NCBI RefSeq assembly: GCF_002211285.1
Contig: NZ_LOKX01000005.1
Location: forward strand, 62,001-126,000
From: Rhizobium sp. R635
GTDB taxonomy: Bacteria; Pseudomonadota; Alphaproteobacteria; Rhizobiales; Rhizobiaceae
Direction: 5' to 3'
DNA length: 64,000 nt
The notes beneath the pieces were generated by a model. The model did not search any database. It saw only the letters and a program-made list of their open reading frames with translations, and was not told where the DNA came from. The position numbers and the translations under genes were made by a program. Positions 9,755 through 17,485 of this stretch are shown one piece after another; within the stretch, counting starts at the first letter, position 1; every line of letters begins with the position of its first letter.

Positions 9755-10306
9755 ATGACCGCTGCCACCCTTGTCTGTTTCGCGCTCACTTCCATAGAAA
9801 GCAGCAGGATGTTTGATCTTATCCGTAGCTTACTGGTTCAGCATCATGACGCCCTGGAGTCGGCAGCAGCTATCGCCACCGTCTTCGCGTTGATAGTGCC
9901 CTTACCTATCTTTGTCGCGTCCTCCGTCCTGCAGAGACGGGCCATCGCTCGAGACCGCGCATATACATTGATCGAGAAGCTAGATTCCGAGGAGTTTTTG
10001 GTACTTCGGAACGCTTTGCTGCGCCTGATAGCGCAAGAAAAACTCATGCCGAAAACGGAATATGCCGATCTTTCTCCCGATGATCAAAATGAACTGCGCA
10101 GGTTCTTAAACTTCAATGAGTGGATCGGCCTGCATGTCAACACTTCGAGGATAGAACGCGACACCTTTTACCGTTTCTATCGCAGTTCCTTCATCAAAGA
10201 CTGGGATGTTCTGAAGCCAACTATTGATCATCTGCGCGCGAAAGCGAAAAATCCCAACATCTACTCCGAATGGGAGCGGGCGGTTCAAAACGCTCGCAAA
10301 AGATAG
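9755..10306 (+). CDS. Hypothetical membrane-anchored protein
   Basis: A 183-residue protein (165 if the ATG at 9809 is used; neither start has a clear ribosome site). One strong membrane segment lies near residues 39-58 (AIATVFALIVPLPIFVASSV), followed by a cytoplasmic helical domain of about 120 residues with the motif NFNEWIGLHV. The arrangement of one membrane helix and then a helical domain with a conserved asparagine/tryptophan patch resembles DUF4760-type proteins; this is a memory-based impression only. It lies 33 bases after the lipoprotein gene and may be co-transcribed with it. Confidence 0.55.
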   Translation: MTAATLVCFALTSIESSRMFDLIRSLLVQHHDALESAAAIATVFALIVPLPIFVASSVLQRRAIARDRAYTLIEKLDSEEFLVLRNALLRLIAQEKLMPKTEYADLSPDDQNELRRFLNFNEWIGLHVNTSRIERDTFYRFYRSSFIKDWDVLKPTIDHLRAKAKNPNIYSEWERAVQNARKR

Positions 10307-10434
10307 CCGAATCGCTTCGAGCGTGATGTCTGCGTTCCCATGCAAGCCTAGCCACTCTCACGCCCCTCGACAAGATCCAGCTCTTGATGCAAGTTCAGAT
10401 TGTTTGGAGAGGGTAATGAGATGGTTGGAGCTCT

Positions 10435-10569
10435 ATGACGACGATAGAAGCGTTTTCGTCAATTCGGATCGATGCTGCGGACTTTCGGCATGATAAGCAG
10501 ACGCAGGTCGCGATGGGAGCCTTCGGTGATGACGCCGCAGCGGTCGAAAGAAGCTTGAGGGTCGCATGA
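10435..10569 (+). CDS. Small hypothetical protein (44 aa) coupled to next gene
   Basis: A short frame beginning MTTIEAFSSIRIDAADFRH. GGAG lies at 10427-10430 just before the ATG, and the stop overlaps the next start as ATGA (10566-10569). The overlap and ribosome site support translation. The acidic, alanine-rich end (GDDAAAVERSL) and the neighbours suggest a phage-type accessory gene. No family recognised. Confidence 0.4.
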   Translation: MTTIEAFSSIRIDAADFRHDKQTQVAMGAFGDDAAAVERSLRVA

Positions 10570-10847
10570 GCGAGAGAACCGATAAGCCGTTTCAAGAATC
10601 TTTACGCCAAGCATTCAAGAACAACCGTCGACCTGTGTCCTTGGAACTCGCAGCAAATATATATGCTGATCTTTCTAACATCCGAGATATGTCTATGGAG
10701 TTGATTTCTCTTCTCATCTCTCTTTCGGAGAGTCAGGAACACGTTGATCTACTCAAGAAGTTCGCTGAACAGGTATATGCTTATCAAGATAACTTGGGCA
10801 AAGGCATGGAGTTGCTTCTGAGTGAAGGTCGGGAGGCGACGAAGTGA
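10566..10847 (+). CDS. Small hypothetical helical protein (93 aa)
   Basis: A 93-residue, mostly helical protein with no recognised family. A hydrophobic heptad-like stretch lies near residues 42-55 (MELISLLISLSES), which suits a coiled coil or membrane-surface helix. Its start overlaps the preceding small frame by ATGA. Its stop overlaps the following GTG start by GTGA, so three small genes are chained by 4-base overlaps. AT-rich codons set it apart from the surrounding chromosomal genes. A phage or defence accessory role is possible but not supported by any motif. Confidence 0.5.
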   Translation: MSERTDKPFQESLRQAFKNNRRPVSLELAANIYADLSNIRDMSMELISLLISLSESQEHVDLLKKFAEQVYAYQDNLGKGMELLLSEGREATK

Positions 10848-11203
10848 CGGACAGACTTTCTGAACTCGAAGGCATGTGGCACGAGAGAACGAATGCAGCG
10901 CGCGCTGCGCTGCCATTGAAATCCGGCGGCGGAGGTGGCACATTCGATGGTATGGAAGCTCGCGTCGAAGCCCTCGAAAAGAAGTTTGACAAGATTGATG
11001 GCAAACTAGACTCGATTGCCAACGATATGGCCTATATTAAGGGCAAAATAGAAGGCCTCCCCTCAGCGTCAGCATTTGGAGAACTCAAGGGGAGAGTTGA
11101 CAGCCTCCCCACGACAGCCAAGGTCGCGTCAATCGTTGGTATGATTGGAGTCGGGATAACTATTTTGACGAAATGGTCCGAGCTGTCTAAGCTCATTCCC
11201 TAA
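10844..11203 (+). CDS. Hypothetical coiled-coil protein with C-terminal membrane helix
   Basis: A 119-residue protein starting at GTG 10844 (GGGAGG at 10831-10836), overlapping the upstream stop by 4 bases. A glycine-rich linker (KSGGGGGTFDG) precedes a coiled coil (ARVEALEKKFDKIDGKLDSI, then MAYIKGKIEGL). A C-terminal hydrophobic helix follows (VASIVGMIGVGITILT). This layout resembles small phage-associated proteins of the XhlA type that anchor to the membrane beside holin/lysin genes. That comparison is by layout only. It closes the chain of small genes in the island. Confidence 0.6.
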   Translation: MTDRLSELEGMWHERTNAARAALPLKSGGGGGTFDGMEARVEALEKKFDKIDGKLDSIANDMAYIKGKIEGLPSASAFGELKGRVDSLPTTAKVASIVGMIGVGITILTKWSELSKLIP

Positions 11204-11631
11204 TTTTTCTGCTTCTCTCCGAGAAGATCCATCGAATATTGAACATACCTGTGCGATTTTTTCTTGAGACTGAAACAGCGAGATGATGCACTTCTTCCAT
11301 TGCGCAAATTGCTGCTTATTCGCATGGGGGCGTGACGAATCCTCAGACACTCCAAATTGGTGCCCGCAACTCGACAGGCACCACCACCTGCGTGTCCTAT
11401 GCTGAAATGGTTATCAATTCAAGCTGCAGCAACATCATCGGCTAGTCTAGTGAAAAGGTTTATGTTTCCCGCGATATCCAGTTTCTCGACCCATCGCTTC
11501 AGTACTTTGAGGCCCTTCTGAGTGCAAGAGACATTGTCGGTCGTCGCCAACCGCCAAGACCGACCACCGAACAATCACCCCTTTACAACTAACATGTCAG
11601 TCTGCTACACCTGACCCGTTAGCTGGGAGGA
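11204..11631 (+). other. Intergenic end of the accessory island
   Basis: A 428-base stretch with no well-supported gene. It holds the tentative minus-strand 51-codon frame at 11419-11574 and, on the plus strand, an open frame without a usable ribosome site ending at 11445. No tRNA, integrase fragment or clear attachment repeat was seen. The last bases before 11632 contain the GGGAGG ribosome site of the aldolase gene. Confidence 0.5.
11419..11574 (-). CDS. Possible small protein (51 aa), TTG start
   Basis: A minus-strand frame with protein-like composition, including CTQKGLKVLKRWVEKLDIAG and a C-terminal LFTRLADDVAAA. The only upstream start is TTG at 11574, preceded by AAAGGGG. It could be a real small gene or the 3' remnant of a longer phage gene. 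No family recognised; tentative. Confidence 0.25.
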   Translation of the reverse strand: MFGGRSWRLATTDNVSCTQKGLKVLKRWVEKLDIAGNINLFTRLADDVAAA

Positions 11632-12522
11632 ATGAAGTTGACATCAAAATTCGGGCTTTCCGTCGCCCTCGCCACGCCGTTCGATGAGAACGGCAATATT
11701 GCGATCGAGGTGATGATCGCGCAGGCGCGGCGGTGCCTTGCTGCCGGATGCTCCAGCGTGACGCTGTTCGGGACGACGGGTGAAGGTTCTTCGATCGGCA
11801 ACGGGGAACGGGAGCGCGTGCTGTCTGCCTTCCTCGATGCCGGCATTGCGCCTGGCAACATCATCGCCGGCGTGTTGGTCGATGCCGCGGAGGATGCGGC
11901 GACGCAGGCCGGTCAGGCCCTTTCGCTCGGCGCCCGCAATATCCTTCTTGCCCCGCCGTCCTATTTCAAGAATGTCAGCGATGACGGCGTCTTCCAGTGG
12001 TTTTCCGCCGTCTTCGCCCTGCTGGGCGACAAGGCGCGCGATATCATCGTCTACAACCTGCCTTCGGTCACCATGGTTCCGCTGACCGTGTCGCTGATCG
12101 GCCGTCTCAAGGCCGCTTTTCCCAATATCGTCACCGGCGTCAAGGATTCCTCCGGCGACTGGCCCTATACCGAAAGCCTGCTGAAGGCGCATAACGATCT
12201 CATCATCCTGGTGGGCGACGAACGGCACCTCGCCAAAGCCGTGCAGCTCGGCGGCCAGGGCGCGATCTCGGGCATGGCGAATTTCGCGCCCCGCGAACTC
12301 AGGCCGCTGGCCGAAGAGGGCAAGGACGACGTCCGCATCGAGAATATGGTGGTGGAACTGCTGAAACATCCCGTCATCCCGGCGGTGAAGGCGATGATCG
12401 CGCGCACCACGTCGGAGGAGAGCTGGATTGCGGTTCGTCCGCCGCTGGTTTCGATATCCGCCGAAGGGCAGGCGCAGCTCGCCCTGGCTTTCGATCATCT
12501 TTTCCGCTCGAAAGCCGCATAG
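11632..12522 (+). CDS. DapA-family lyase/aldolase
   Basis: A class I aldolase fold protein of 296 residues from the dihydrodipicolinate synthase / N-acetylneuraminate lyase / KDG aldolase superfamily. GTTGEG lies at 47-52, the catalytic tyrosine at Tyr141 (YNLPSVT) and the Schiff-base lysine at Lys171 (GVKDSSGDW). It is cytoplasmic. The context argues against lysine biosynthesis: it is followed directly by a GntR regulator, a carbohydrate importer and a sugar kinase, so it more likely cleaves a 2-keto-deoxy sugar acid or related keto acid. The start is preceded by GGGAGG. Confidence 0.88.
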   Translation: MKLTSKFGLSVALATPFDENGNIAIEVMIAQARRCLAAGCSSVTLFGTTGEGSSIGNGERERVLSAFLDAGIAPGNIIAGVLVDAAEDAATQAGQALSLGARNILLAPPSYFKNVSDDGVFQWFSAVFALLGDKARDIIVYNLPSVTMVPLTVSLIGRLKAAFPNIVTGVKDSSGDWPYTESLLKAHNDLIILVGDERHLAKAVQLGGQGAISGMANFAPRELRPLAEEGKDDVRIENMVVELLKHPVIPAVKAMIARTTSEESWIAVRPPLVSISAEGQAQLALAFDHLFRSKAA

Positions 12523-12529
12523 GTCAGAC

Positions 12530-13207
12530 ATGTTCGTGGGGGAGGCGATGGAGGAAACGGAGGAGCAGCCGACACTGCGGGAAAAGGCGTATGCGAGCTT
12601 CACGCGCCATCTTCTTGCGCGTGACGTGCGCCCCGGCCAGTTCGTTTCCCAGCGCCGGCTCGTCGAGCTGACGGGCCTGCCGCTCGGCGCCATCCGCGAG
12701 CTCATCCCCCGGCTCGAAGCTGAAGGGCTGATCAAGACCGTGCCGCAGCGGGGTCTGCAGATCGCCCACATCGATCTCAACCTCATTCGCGAGGCCTTCC
12801 AGCTGCGCGTATTCCTGGAGAAGGAAGCCGTGGCGCTGTTTACCAGGTCCGCCTCGGACGAGACGATCGCGAAACTCCTGAAGCAGCATCGGGATATCGC
12901 CGATGCCATTCGCAGCGGCGACGGATCGCATGAGCTGGAACTGCGCGCGCAGGCCGTCGACTGGGGCATGCACGACGCCTTTATCGATGCGCTTGGAAAC
13001 ACCATCATCTCGAACGCCTACCGCGTGAACTCGATCAAGATGCGCCTGATCAGCCAGGACCGTTTCCGCATCGAGGGCCATGTCGGGCCTGTCATGGGCG
13101 AGCATCTGAAGGTGCTCGAGGCGATCGAACGACGATCGGCGGAGGACGCCGTCAACAGCCTTGTCGCACACATCAACGGTGCAAGGGATCGTGCGCTGAG
13201 GATATAA
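12530..13207 (+). CDS. GntR-family transcriptional regulator (FCD domain)
   Basis: A DNA-binding regulator of 225 residues. The winged helix-turn-helix spans about 12-80, with SQRRLVELTGLPLGAIRELI as the recognition region and GLIKTVPQRGLQI as the wing. An all-helical FCD ligand domain occupies about 85-220. It starts 7 bases after the aldolase stop; an alternative ATG at 12548 lies too close to the GGAGG at 12541-12545. It probably senses the sugar acid handled by this operon and regulates the module. The operator was not identified. Confidence 0.85.
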   Translation: MFVGEAMEETEEQPTLREKAYASFTRHLLARDVRPGQFVSQRRLVELTGLPLGAIRELIPRLEAEGLIKTVPQRGLQIAHIDLNLIREAFQLRVFLEKEAVALFTRSASDETIAKLLKQHRDIADAIRSGDGSHELELRAQAVDWGMHDAFIDALGNTIISNAYRVNSIKMRLISQDRFRIEGHVGPVMGEHLKVLEAIERRSAEDAVNSLVAHINGARDRALRI

Positions 13208-13220
13208 TCGGGAATAATCG

Positions 13221-13244
13221 GCCGGCGATGAGGAGATCGCCGGC
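13221..13244 (+). terminator. Hairpin between gntR and binding-protein gene
   Basis: A 9-bp perfect stem, GCCGGCGAT (13221-13229) with ATCGCCGGC (13236-13244), and a GAGGAG loop. It sits immediately before the AGGAGGAGG ribosome site of the binding-protein gene. No T run; likely a processing or attenuation element. Confidence 0.45.
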
Positions 13245-13266
13245 ACATAAAGGAGGAGGAACTCAC

Positions 13267-14595
13267 ATGCCATCATTCTTCAATCCGACGCGCAGAGGAT
13301 TTCTGGCGGGCACGGCCGCGCTTGGGGCGAGCAGCATGCTCGGCATGCGCGCCGCATCGGCCGCCGTCGACTGGAAGCGCTTCACCGGCACGACGCTCGA
13401 AGTCAACCTGGTCAAGAGCCCGCGCAGCGAAATCCTTCTGAAGTACCTGCCTGAATTCGAGGCGCTCACCGGCATCAAGGTCAATGCCGAAGCGACGCCC
13501 GAGCAGCAGCAGCGCCAGAAGACGACGATCGAGCTCAGCTCCGGCAAGCCGAGCTTCGACGTCGTGCACATGAGCTACCATGTCCAGAAGCGGCAGTTCG
13601 AAAAGGGCGGCTGGCTTGCCGATATCAGCGGCTTCCTCAAGGACGCCTCGCTGACCGACCCGTCGCTCACCGAAAGCGATTTTGCCGAAGCCGGCCTCGC
13701 TTTCGCCAAGGATGGCGACGGCGTTCTGCGCTCTCTTCCCTTCTCGGTCGATTACTGGATCATCTACTGGAACAAGGCGCTGTTCGAGAAGAAGGGGCTT
13801 GCCTACCCCACGAGCTTCGACGAACTGGCAAGTGCGGCCGAAGCGCTGACCGATCCTTCGACCAACACCTATGGCTTCGTCGCCCGCGGCCTGAAGAACG
13901 CCAATACGCCGGTCTGGACATCGCTGCTGCTCGGCTATGATTCGAGCCCGCTCGGCCCCGACGGCAAGCTGCGCACGACCTCGCCGGAAGCGGTCGATGC
14001 GGCCAAGCTTTACCAGAAGCTGATGACCAAGACCGCCCCTCCCGGCGTCTCCGGCTTCAACTGGGCCGAGGCGCAGTCGGCCTTCCTGCAGGGCAAGATC
14101 GGCATGTGGCTCGATGGCGTCGGCTTCGCGCCGCCGATCGAAAACCCGGAAAAGTCGCGCGTCGTCGGCCAGGTCGGTTACGGCATCATGCCGAAGGGCC
14201 CAAAGGCACAGGCCGCCGGCACCTTCGGCGACGGTCTCGGCGTCGTCGCGGCCAGCCAGAAGAAGGAAGCCGCCTACCTCTTCTGCCAATGGGCGATTTC
14301 GCATGAAATGGGCGCACGCCTGCTGCAGGCCGGCGCCGGCGTTCCTTTCCGCCAGTCGGTGCTCGAGGATGCGAAGGTCCGCGAAGGCGTCAAGATGCCG
14401 GCCGCATGGCTGGATGCCGTCGTTGGCTCGGGCAAGATTTCCAAGCTCGCGCTGCCGGTCATCATTCCGGTCACCGAGTTCCGCGACATCTATGGCGTCG
14501 GCCTCACCAACATGATCGGCGGCGCCGATCCTGAGACAGAACTGAAGACGGCGACGGCACAGTTCGAACCCGTCCTGGCGAAGAGCGAGGGATAA
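13267..14595 (+). CDS. ABC transporter extracellular (sugar) solute-binding protein
   Basis: A periplasmic binding protein of 442 residues in the sugar-binding family 1 fold. It has a twin-arginine signal (TRRGFLAGTAALGASS) and a cleavage region ending RAASA, implying Tat export. The start at 13267 is preceded by a duplicated AGGAGG (13251-13259). The earlier ATG at 13228 would place the hairpin and ribosome site inside the gene. The stop overlaps the first permease start by one base. The ligand is presumably the sugar or sugar acid used by the neighbouring aldolase and kinase. Confidence 0.9.
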   Translation: MPSFFNPTRRGFLAGTAALGASSMLGMRAASAAVDWKRFTGTTLEVNLVKSPRSEILLKYLPEFEALTGIKVNAEATPEQQQRQKTTIELSSGKPSFDVVHMSYHVQKRQFEKGGWLADISGFLKDASLTDPSLTESDFAEAGLAFAKDGDGVLRSLPFSVDYWIIYWNKALFEKKGLAYPTSFDELASAAEALTDPSTNTYGFVARGLKNANTPVWTSLLLGYDSSPLGPDGKLRTTSPEAVDAAKLYQKLMTKTAPPGVSGFNWAEAQSAFLQGKIGMWLDGVGFAPPIENPEKSRVVGQVGYGIMPKGPKAQAAGTFGDGLGVVAASQKKEAAYLFCQWAISHEMGARLLQAGAGVPFRQSVLEDAKVREGVKMPAAWLDAVVGSGKISKLALPVIIPVTEFRDIYGVGLTNMIGGADPETELKTATAQFEPVLAKSEG

Positions 14596-15533
14596 TGGCC
14601 TCGGCAGGCATCGAAACGGCCGCAGTGGCCAAGGCGCCGAAAGGAAGGAGCAAACCGGACAGGTTTGCTCCCAACTACTGGCCCTTCGTCATCCCGGCGC
14701 TCATCGTCATATCAGCCGTCATCGTCTTTCCATGGGTGTTTACGGTGTGGATGAGCGTCAATAGCTGGACGCTCGGTCAGTCGCAGGTCTTTGCGGGGCT
14801 GGACAATTATATCCGGCTCGCCACCGACATGCGATTCTGGGAGTCCCTGTGGCATACGGTGCTCTATACGACGCTCTCCGTGGTGGTTCCCCTTTTCCTG
14901 GGGACGCTCGCCGCGCTGATCTTCGATGCCAGATTCCCCTTGCGGGGCCTCATACGAGGCATATTCGTGATGCCGATGATGGCGACCCCGGTCGCCATCG
15001 CGCTCGTCTGGACCATGATGTACCATCCGCAGCTCGGCGTGCTCAATTATCTCCTCTCCTTCGTCGGCATCGGCCCGCAGGAGTGGATCTACAATCAGAG
15101 CAGCGTCATTCCATCGCTGGTGCTGGTCGAAAGCTGGCAGTGGACGCCGCTCGTCATGCTGATCGTGCTCGGCGGCCTGGCGGCCGTCCCGCGCGAGCCT
15201 TACGAGAGCGCTGAAATCGACGGCGCCAATGTCTGGCAGAAATTCCGCTATCTCACGCTGCCGATGATCGCGCCGTTCCTGATGATCGCGGTGATCATCC
15301 GCAGCATCGATGCGGTGAAGAGCTTCGACATCATCTATGCCATGACCCAGGGTGGGCCCGGCACGGCGTCGGAAACGATCAACATCTATCTCTACAACAC
15401 CGCCTTCGCCTATTACGACATCGGCTACGGCTCGGCCATGGCGGTCGTCTTCTTCATCCTCATCGTGCTGCTCTCCTTCGTCCTGATGATGATCCGGCAG
15501 CGCGTGAACTGGTCCGACGGGGAGGCACGCTGA
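14595..15533 (+). CDS. Sugar ABC transporter permease, MalF type
   Basis: An inner-membrane permease of 312 residues with a cytoplasmic N-terminal tail of about 30 residues, then six membrane segments starting near residue 35 (FVIPALIVISAVIVFPWVF). The EAA loop reads ESAEIDGANVWQKFRYL. It overlaps the binding-protein stop by one base (TAATG) and the next permease by one base (TGATG), so the three are translationally coupled. Confidence 0.9.
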   Translation: MASAGIETAAVAKAPKGRSKPDRFAPNYWPFVIPALIVISAVIVFPWVFTVWMSVNSWTLGQSQVFAGLDNYIRLATDMRFWESLWHTVLYTTLSVVVPLFLGTLAALIFDARFPLRGLIRGIFVMPMMATPVAIALVWTMMYHPQLGVLNYLLSFVGIGPQEWIYNQSSVIPSLVLVESWQWTPLVMLIVLGGLAAVPREPYESAEIDGANVWQKFRYLTLPMIAPFLMIAVIIRSIDAVKSFDIIYAMTQGGPGTASETINIYLYNTAFAYYDIGYGSAMAVVFFILIVLLSFVLMMIRQRVNWSDGEAR

Positions 15534-16348
15534 TGAAGCGCAAGACGCTCGATCGCATCGGACTGCTGTTCGTCGCGCTGGTGATGATCTCGCCGGTCGT
15601 GCTGTTCTTCCTCTGGATGATCTCGCTGTCGCTGAAATACGAGATCGACAACGGCGCCTATCCGCCGATCTTCATCCCGGAACGTTTCGCCTGGTCGAAT
15701 TATCTGAAGGTCTTCGAGGAAAACAACTTCTTCCTCTATCTCTGGAATTCGGTGCTGGTGACGGGCGCGGCCACGCTTCTGGCGCTCCTGATCGGCGTGC
15801 CGGCCGGCTATGGCATCGCGCGGCTGAAGGCGGAGAAATCCGCGATGGTCATCATGATCGCGCGCATGACGCCCGGCCTTTCCTTCCTGATCCCGCTCTT
15901 CCTGCTGTTCCAGTGGCTGAACCTGCTCGGCACGCTGATGCCGCAGATCATCATCCATCTCGTCGTCACCGTGCCGATCGTCGTGTGGATCATGATCGGC
16001 TATTTCGAAACGACGCCGATGGAACTCGAAGAGGCGGCAAGCATCGACGGGGCGACGCCATGGCAGGTCTTCCGCCTGGTTGCCCTGCCGATCGCGAGGC
16101 CCGGCATCGTCGTCGCCTTCATCCTGTCGGTGATCTTCTCCTGGAACAACTTCGTCTTCGGCATCGTGCTCGCCAGCCGCGAGACGCGAACACTCCCCGT
16201 CGCCGTCTACAACATGCTGTCTTTCGAACAGGTCAGCTGGGGGCCGCTTGCGGCCGCCGCATTGATCGTCACCTTGCCGGTGCTGATCCTGACGGTGTTT
16301 GCGCAGCGGCAGATCGTGGCGGGCCTGACGGCAGGCGCCGTCAAGTGA
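15533..16348 (+). CDS. Sugar ABC transporter permease, MalG type
   Basis: The second permease, 271 residues, with six membrane segments and an EAA loop EEAASIDGATPWQVFRLV. It forms the channel with the preceding gene product. No ATP-binding subunit is encoded anywhere between 11632 and 17338, so this importer must borrow an ATPase, perhaps the MalK/UgpC-type protein at the window start or another multitasking ATPase. Confidence 0.9.
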   Translation: MKRKTLDRIGLLFVALVMISPVVLFFLWMISLSLKYEIDNGAYPPIFIPERFAWSNYLKVFEENNFFLYLWNSVLVTGAATLLALLIGVPAGYGIARLKAEKSAMVIMIARMTPGLSFLIPLFLLFQWLNLLGTLMPQIIIHLVVTVPIVVWIMIGYFETTPMELEEAASIDGATPWQVFRLVALPIARPGIVVAFILSVIFSWNNFVFGIVLASRETRTLPVAVYNMLSFEQVSWGPLAAAALIVTLPVLILTVFAQRQIVAGLTAGAVK

Positions 16349-16366
16349 GCAGGTGAGGCAGAGATT

Positions 16367-17338
16367 TTGACGGCTTCTTCCGCCTTCGAGCCGCCTCCCG
16401 GTCCTGCGCGCCGCGTACTCTCAGTCGGCGCGGCGGTGCTGGATACGCTGTTCCGCGTGCGCTCGCTGCCCACCGGCCAGGGCAAGATCCTGCCCTACGA
16501 GATGCTGCAGATCGCCGAAGGCATGGCGTCGAGCGCGGCATTCGCCGTCGCCCGCCTCGGCGGCCATGCCAGCCTCTGGGGTGCGGTCGGCGACGATGCC
16601 GCGGGCGAACGCATCATCGCGGATCTCAGCGCGAGCGGCATAGATACGAGCGGCATGGCGGTTGTGCGGGGCGCCCGCTCGGCCGTCTCGACAATCCTCA
16701 TCGATGATGACGGCGAGCGGCTGATCGTGCCCTTCTACGATGTGCGGCTGCACGATACGGTCAAGCCGGTCACGGAGCGGGAGGTCTCGTCCTTCGATGC
16801 GGTGCTCGTCGACGTGCGATGGCCAAAGCTCGCGCTGGCGGCGCTGTCGGCGGCGAGAGGGGCGGGCAAACCGGCCATTCTCGACGGCGATGTTGCGGGC
16901 AACGGCGTGATCGAACTGCTGGCGCCGGCGGCAAGCCACATCGTCTTCTCGCAGCCGGCCGCCGAGCGGCTCGCCGGAACGACCGATCCCGTGGAACTCG
17001 TCGGCCTGTTGAAGCGAAAGTTCGAGCAGGCCTTCATCAGCGTCACCGCAGGCGAAAACGGCTGCTTCTGGTTCGACGAGCAGACCGGAAAAATCCGCCA
17101 TCTCGCGGCACCTCGGGTCAGGGCCGTCGATACGCTCGCGGCCGGCGATATCTTCCACGGCGCTTTCGCGCTCGCCATCGCGGAAGGCATGCCGATCGAA
17201 GAGACGATGCGATTGTCGTCCATGGCGGCGGCGCTCAAATGCCAGGTCTTCGGCGGCCGCACCGGCGCGCCGACTAGGGCCGAGGTGTGCGATGCGCTGC
17301 GGGATTGGGAGGCCAGGGCGGTTGAGGCCGGCACGTAG
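16367..17338 (+). CDS. PfkB-family sugar kinase
   Basis: A ribokinase-fold kinase of 323 residues that phosphorylates a sugar or sugar acid with ATP. The signature DTLAAGD (255-261) holds the catalytic Asp261; Ala replaces the usual Gly at the third position of GAGD. The segments VLVDVRW, ILDGDV and LKCQVFGGRTG resemble the E. coli YihV (sulfofructose kinase) subgroup more than ribokinase proper; this is recalled, not searched. The start is TTG at 16367 with AGGTGAGG upstream; the next in-frame start would remove the first beta strand. It is the last gene of the module. Confidence 0.85.
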   Translation: MTASSAFEPPPGPARRVLSVGAAVLDTLFRVRSLPTGQGKILPYEMLQIAEGMASSAAFAVARLGGHASLWGAVGDDAAGERIIADLSASGIDTSGMAVVRGARSAVSTILIDDDGERLIVPFYDVRLHDTVKPVTEREVSSFDAVLVDVRWPKLALAALSAARGAGKPAILDGDVAGNGVIELLAPAASHIVFSQPAAERLAGTTDPVELVGLLKRKFEQAFISVTAGENGCFWFDEQTGKIRHLAAPRVRAVDTLAAGDIFHGAFALAIAEGMPIEETMRLSSMAAALKCQVFGGRTGAPTRAEVCDALRDWEARAVEAGT

Positions 17339-17426
17339 GACCGTGCCCGATAGTCCACACACCGCCAGCCAAACTCCGCCGCAGCCAAATTCTTTCGCCC
17401 TGCCGCCGCCTTTTTATGTTCTTAAT

Positions 17427-17445
17427 GTGACGATTGATTCGTCAC
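17427..17445 (+). promoter_or_regulatory. Inverted repeat in the ftsZ2 promoter region
   Basis: GTGACGA (17427-17433) and TCGTCAC (17439-17445) form a perfect 7-bp inverted repeat with a 5-base spacer, about 40 bases before the ftsZ2 start. A CcrM methylation site GATTC (17436-17440) lies inside it. It looks like a dimeric regulator site; the protein is unknown. Confidence 0.4.
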
Positions 17446-17485
17446 GGGCGAAGACGGAACATCCATGGGGCATAAGGAGCATATG

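Noticed and set aside
11287-11445. Plus-strand open stretch ending at a TAG near 11445
   Set aside because: The composition looks protein-like, but the only start is a GTG with the purine run too close, and the possible minus-strand frame overlaps it. Not enough support.
8200-11631. Search for tRNA, integrase, attachment repeats or CRISPR in the accessory island
   Set aside because: None was recognised; the phage origin rests on the terminase remnant and base composition only.
17330-17347. GGCACG/CGTGCC inverted repeat at the kinase stop
   Set aside because: Only a 6-bp stem without a T run; too weak to call a terminator.
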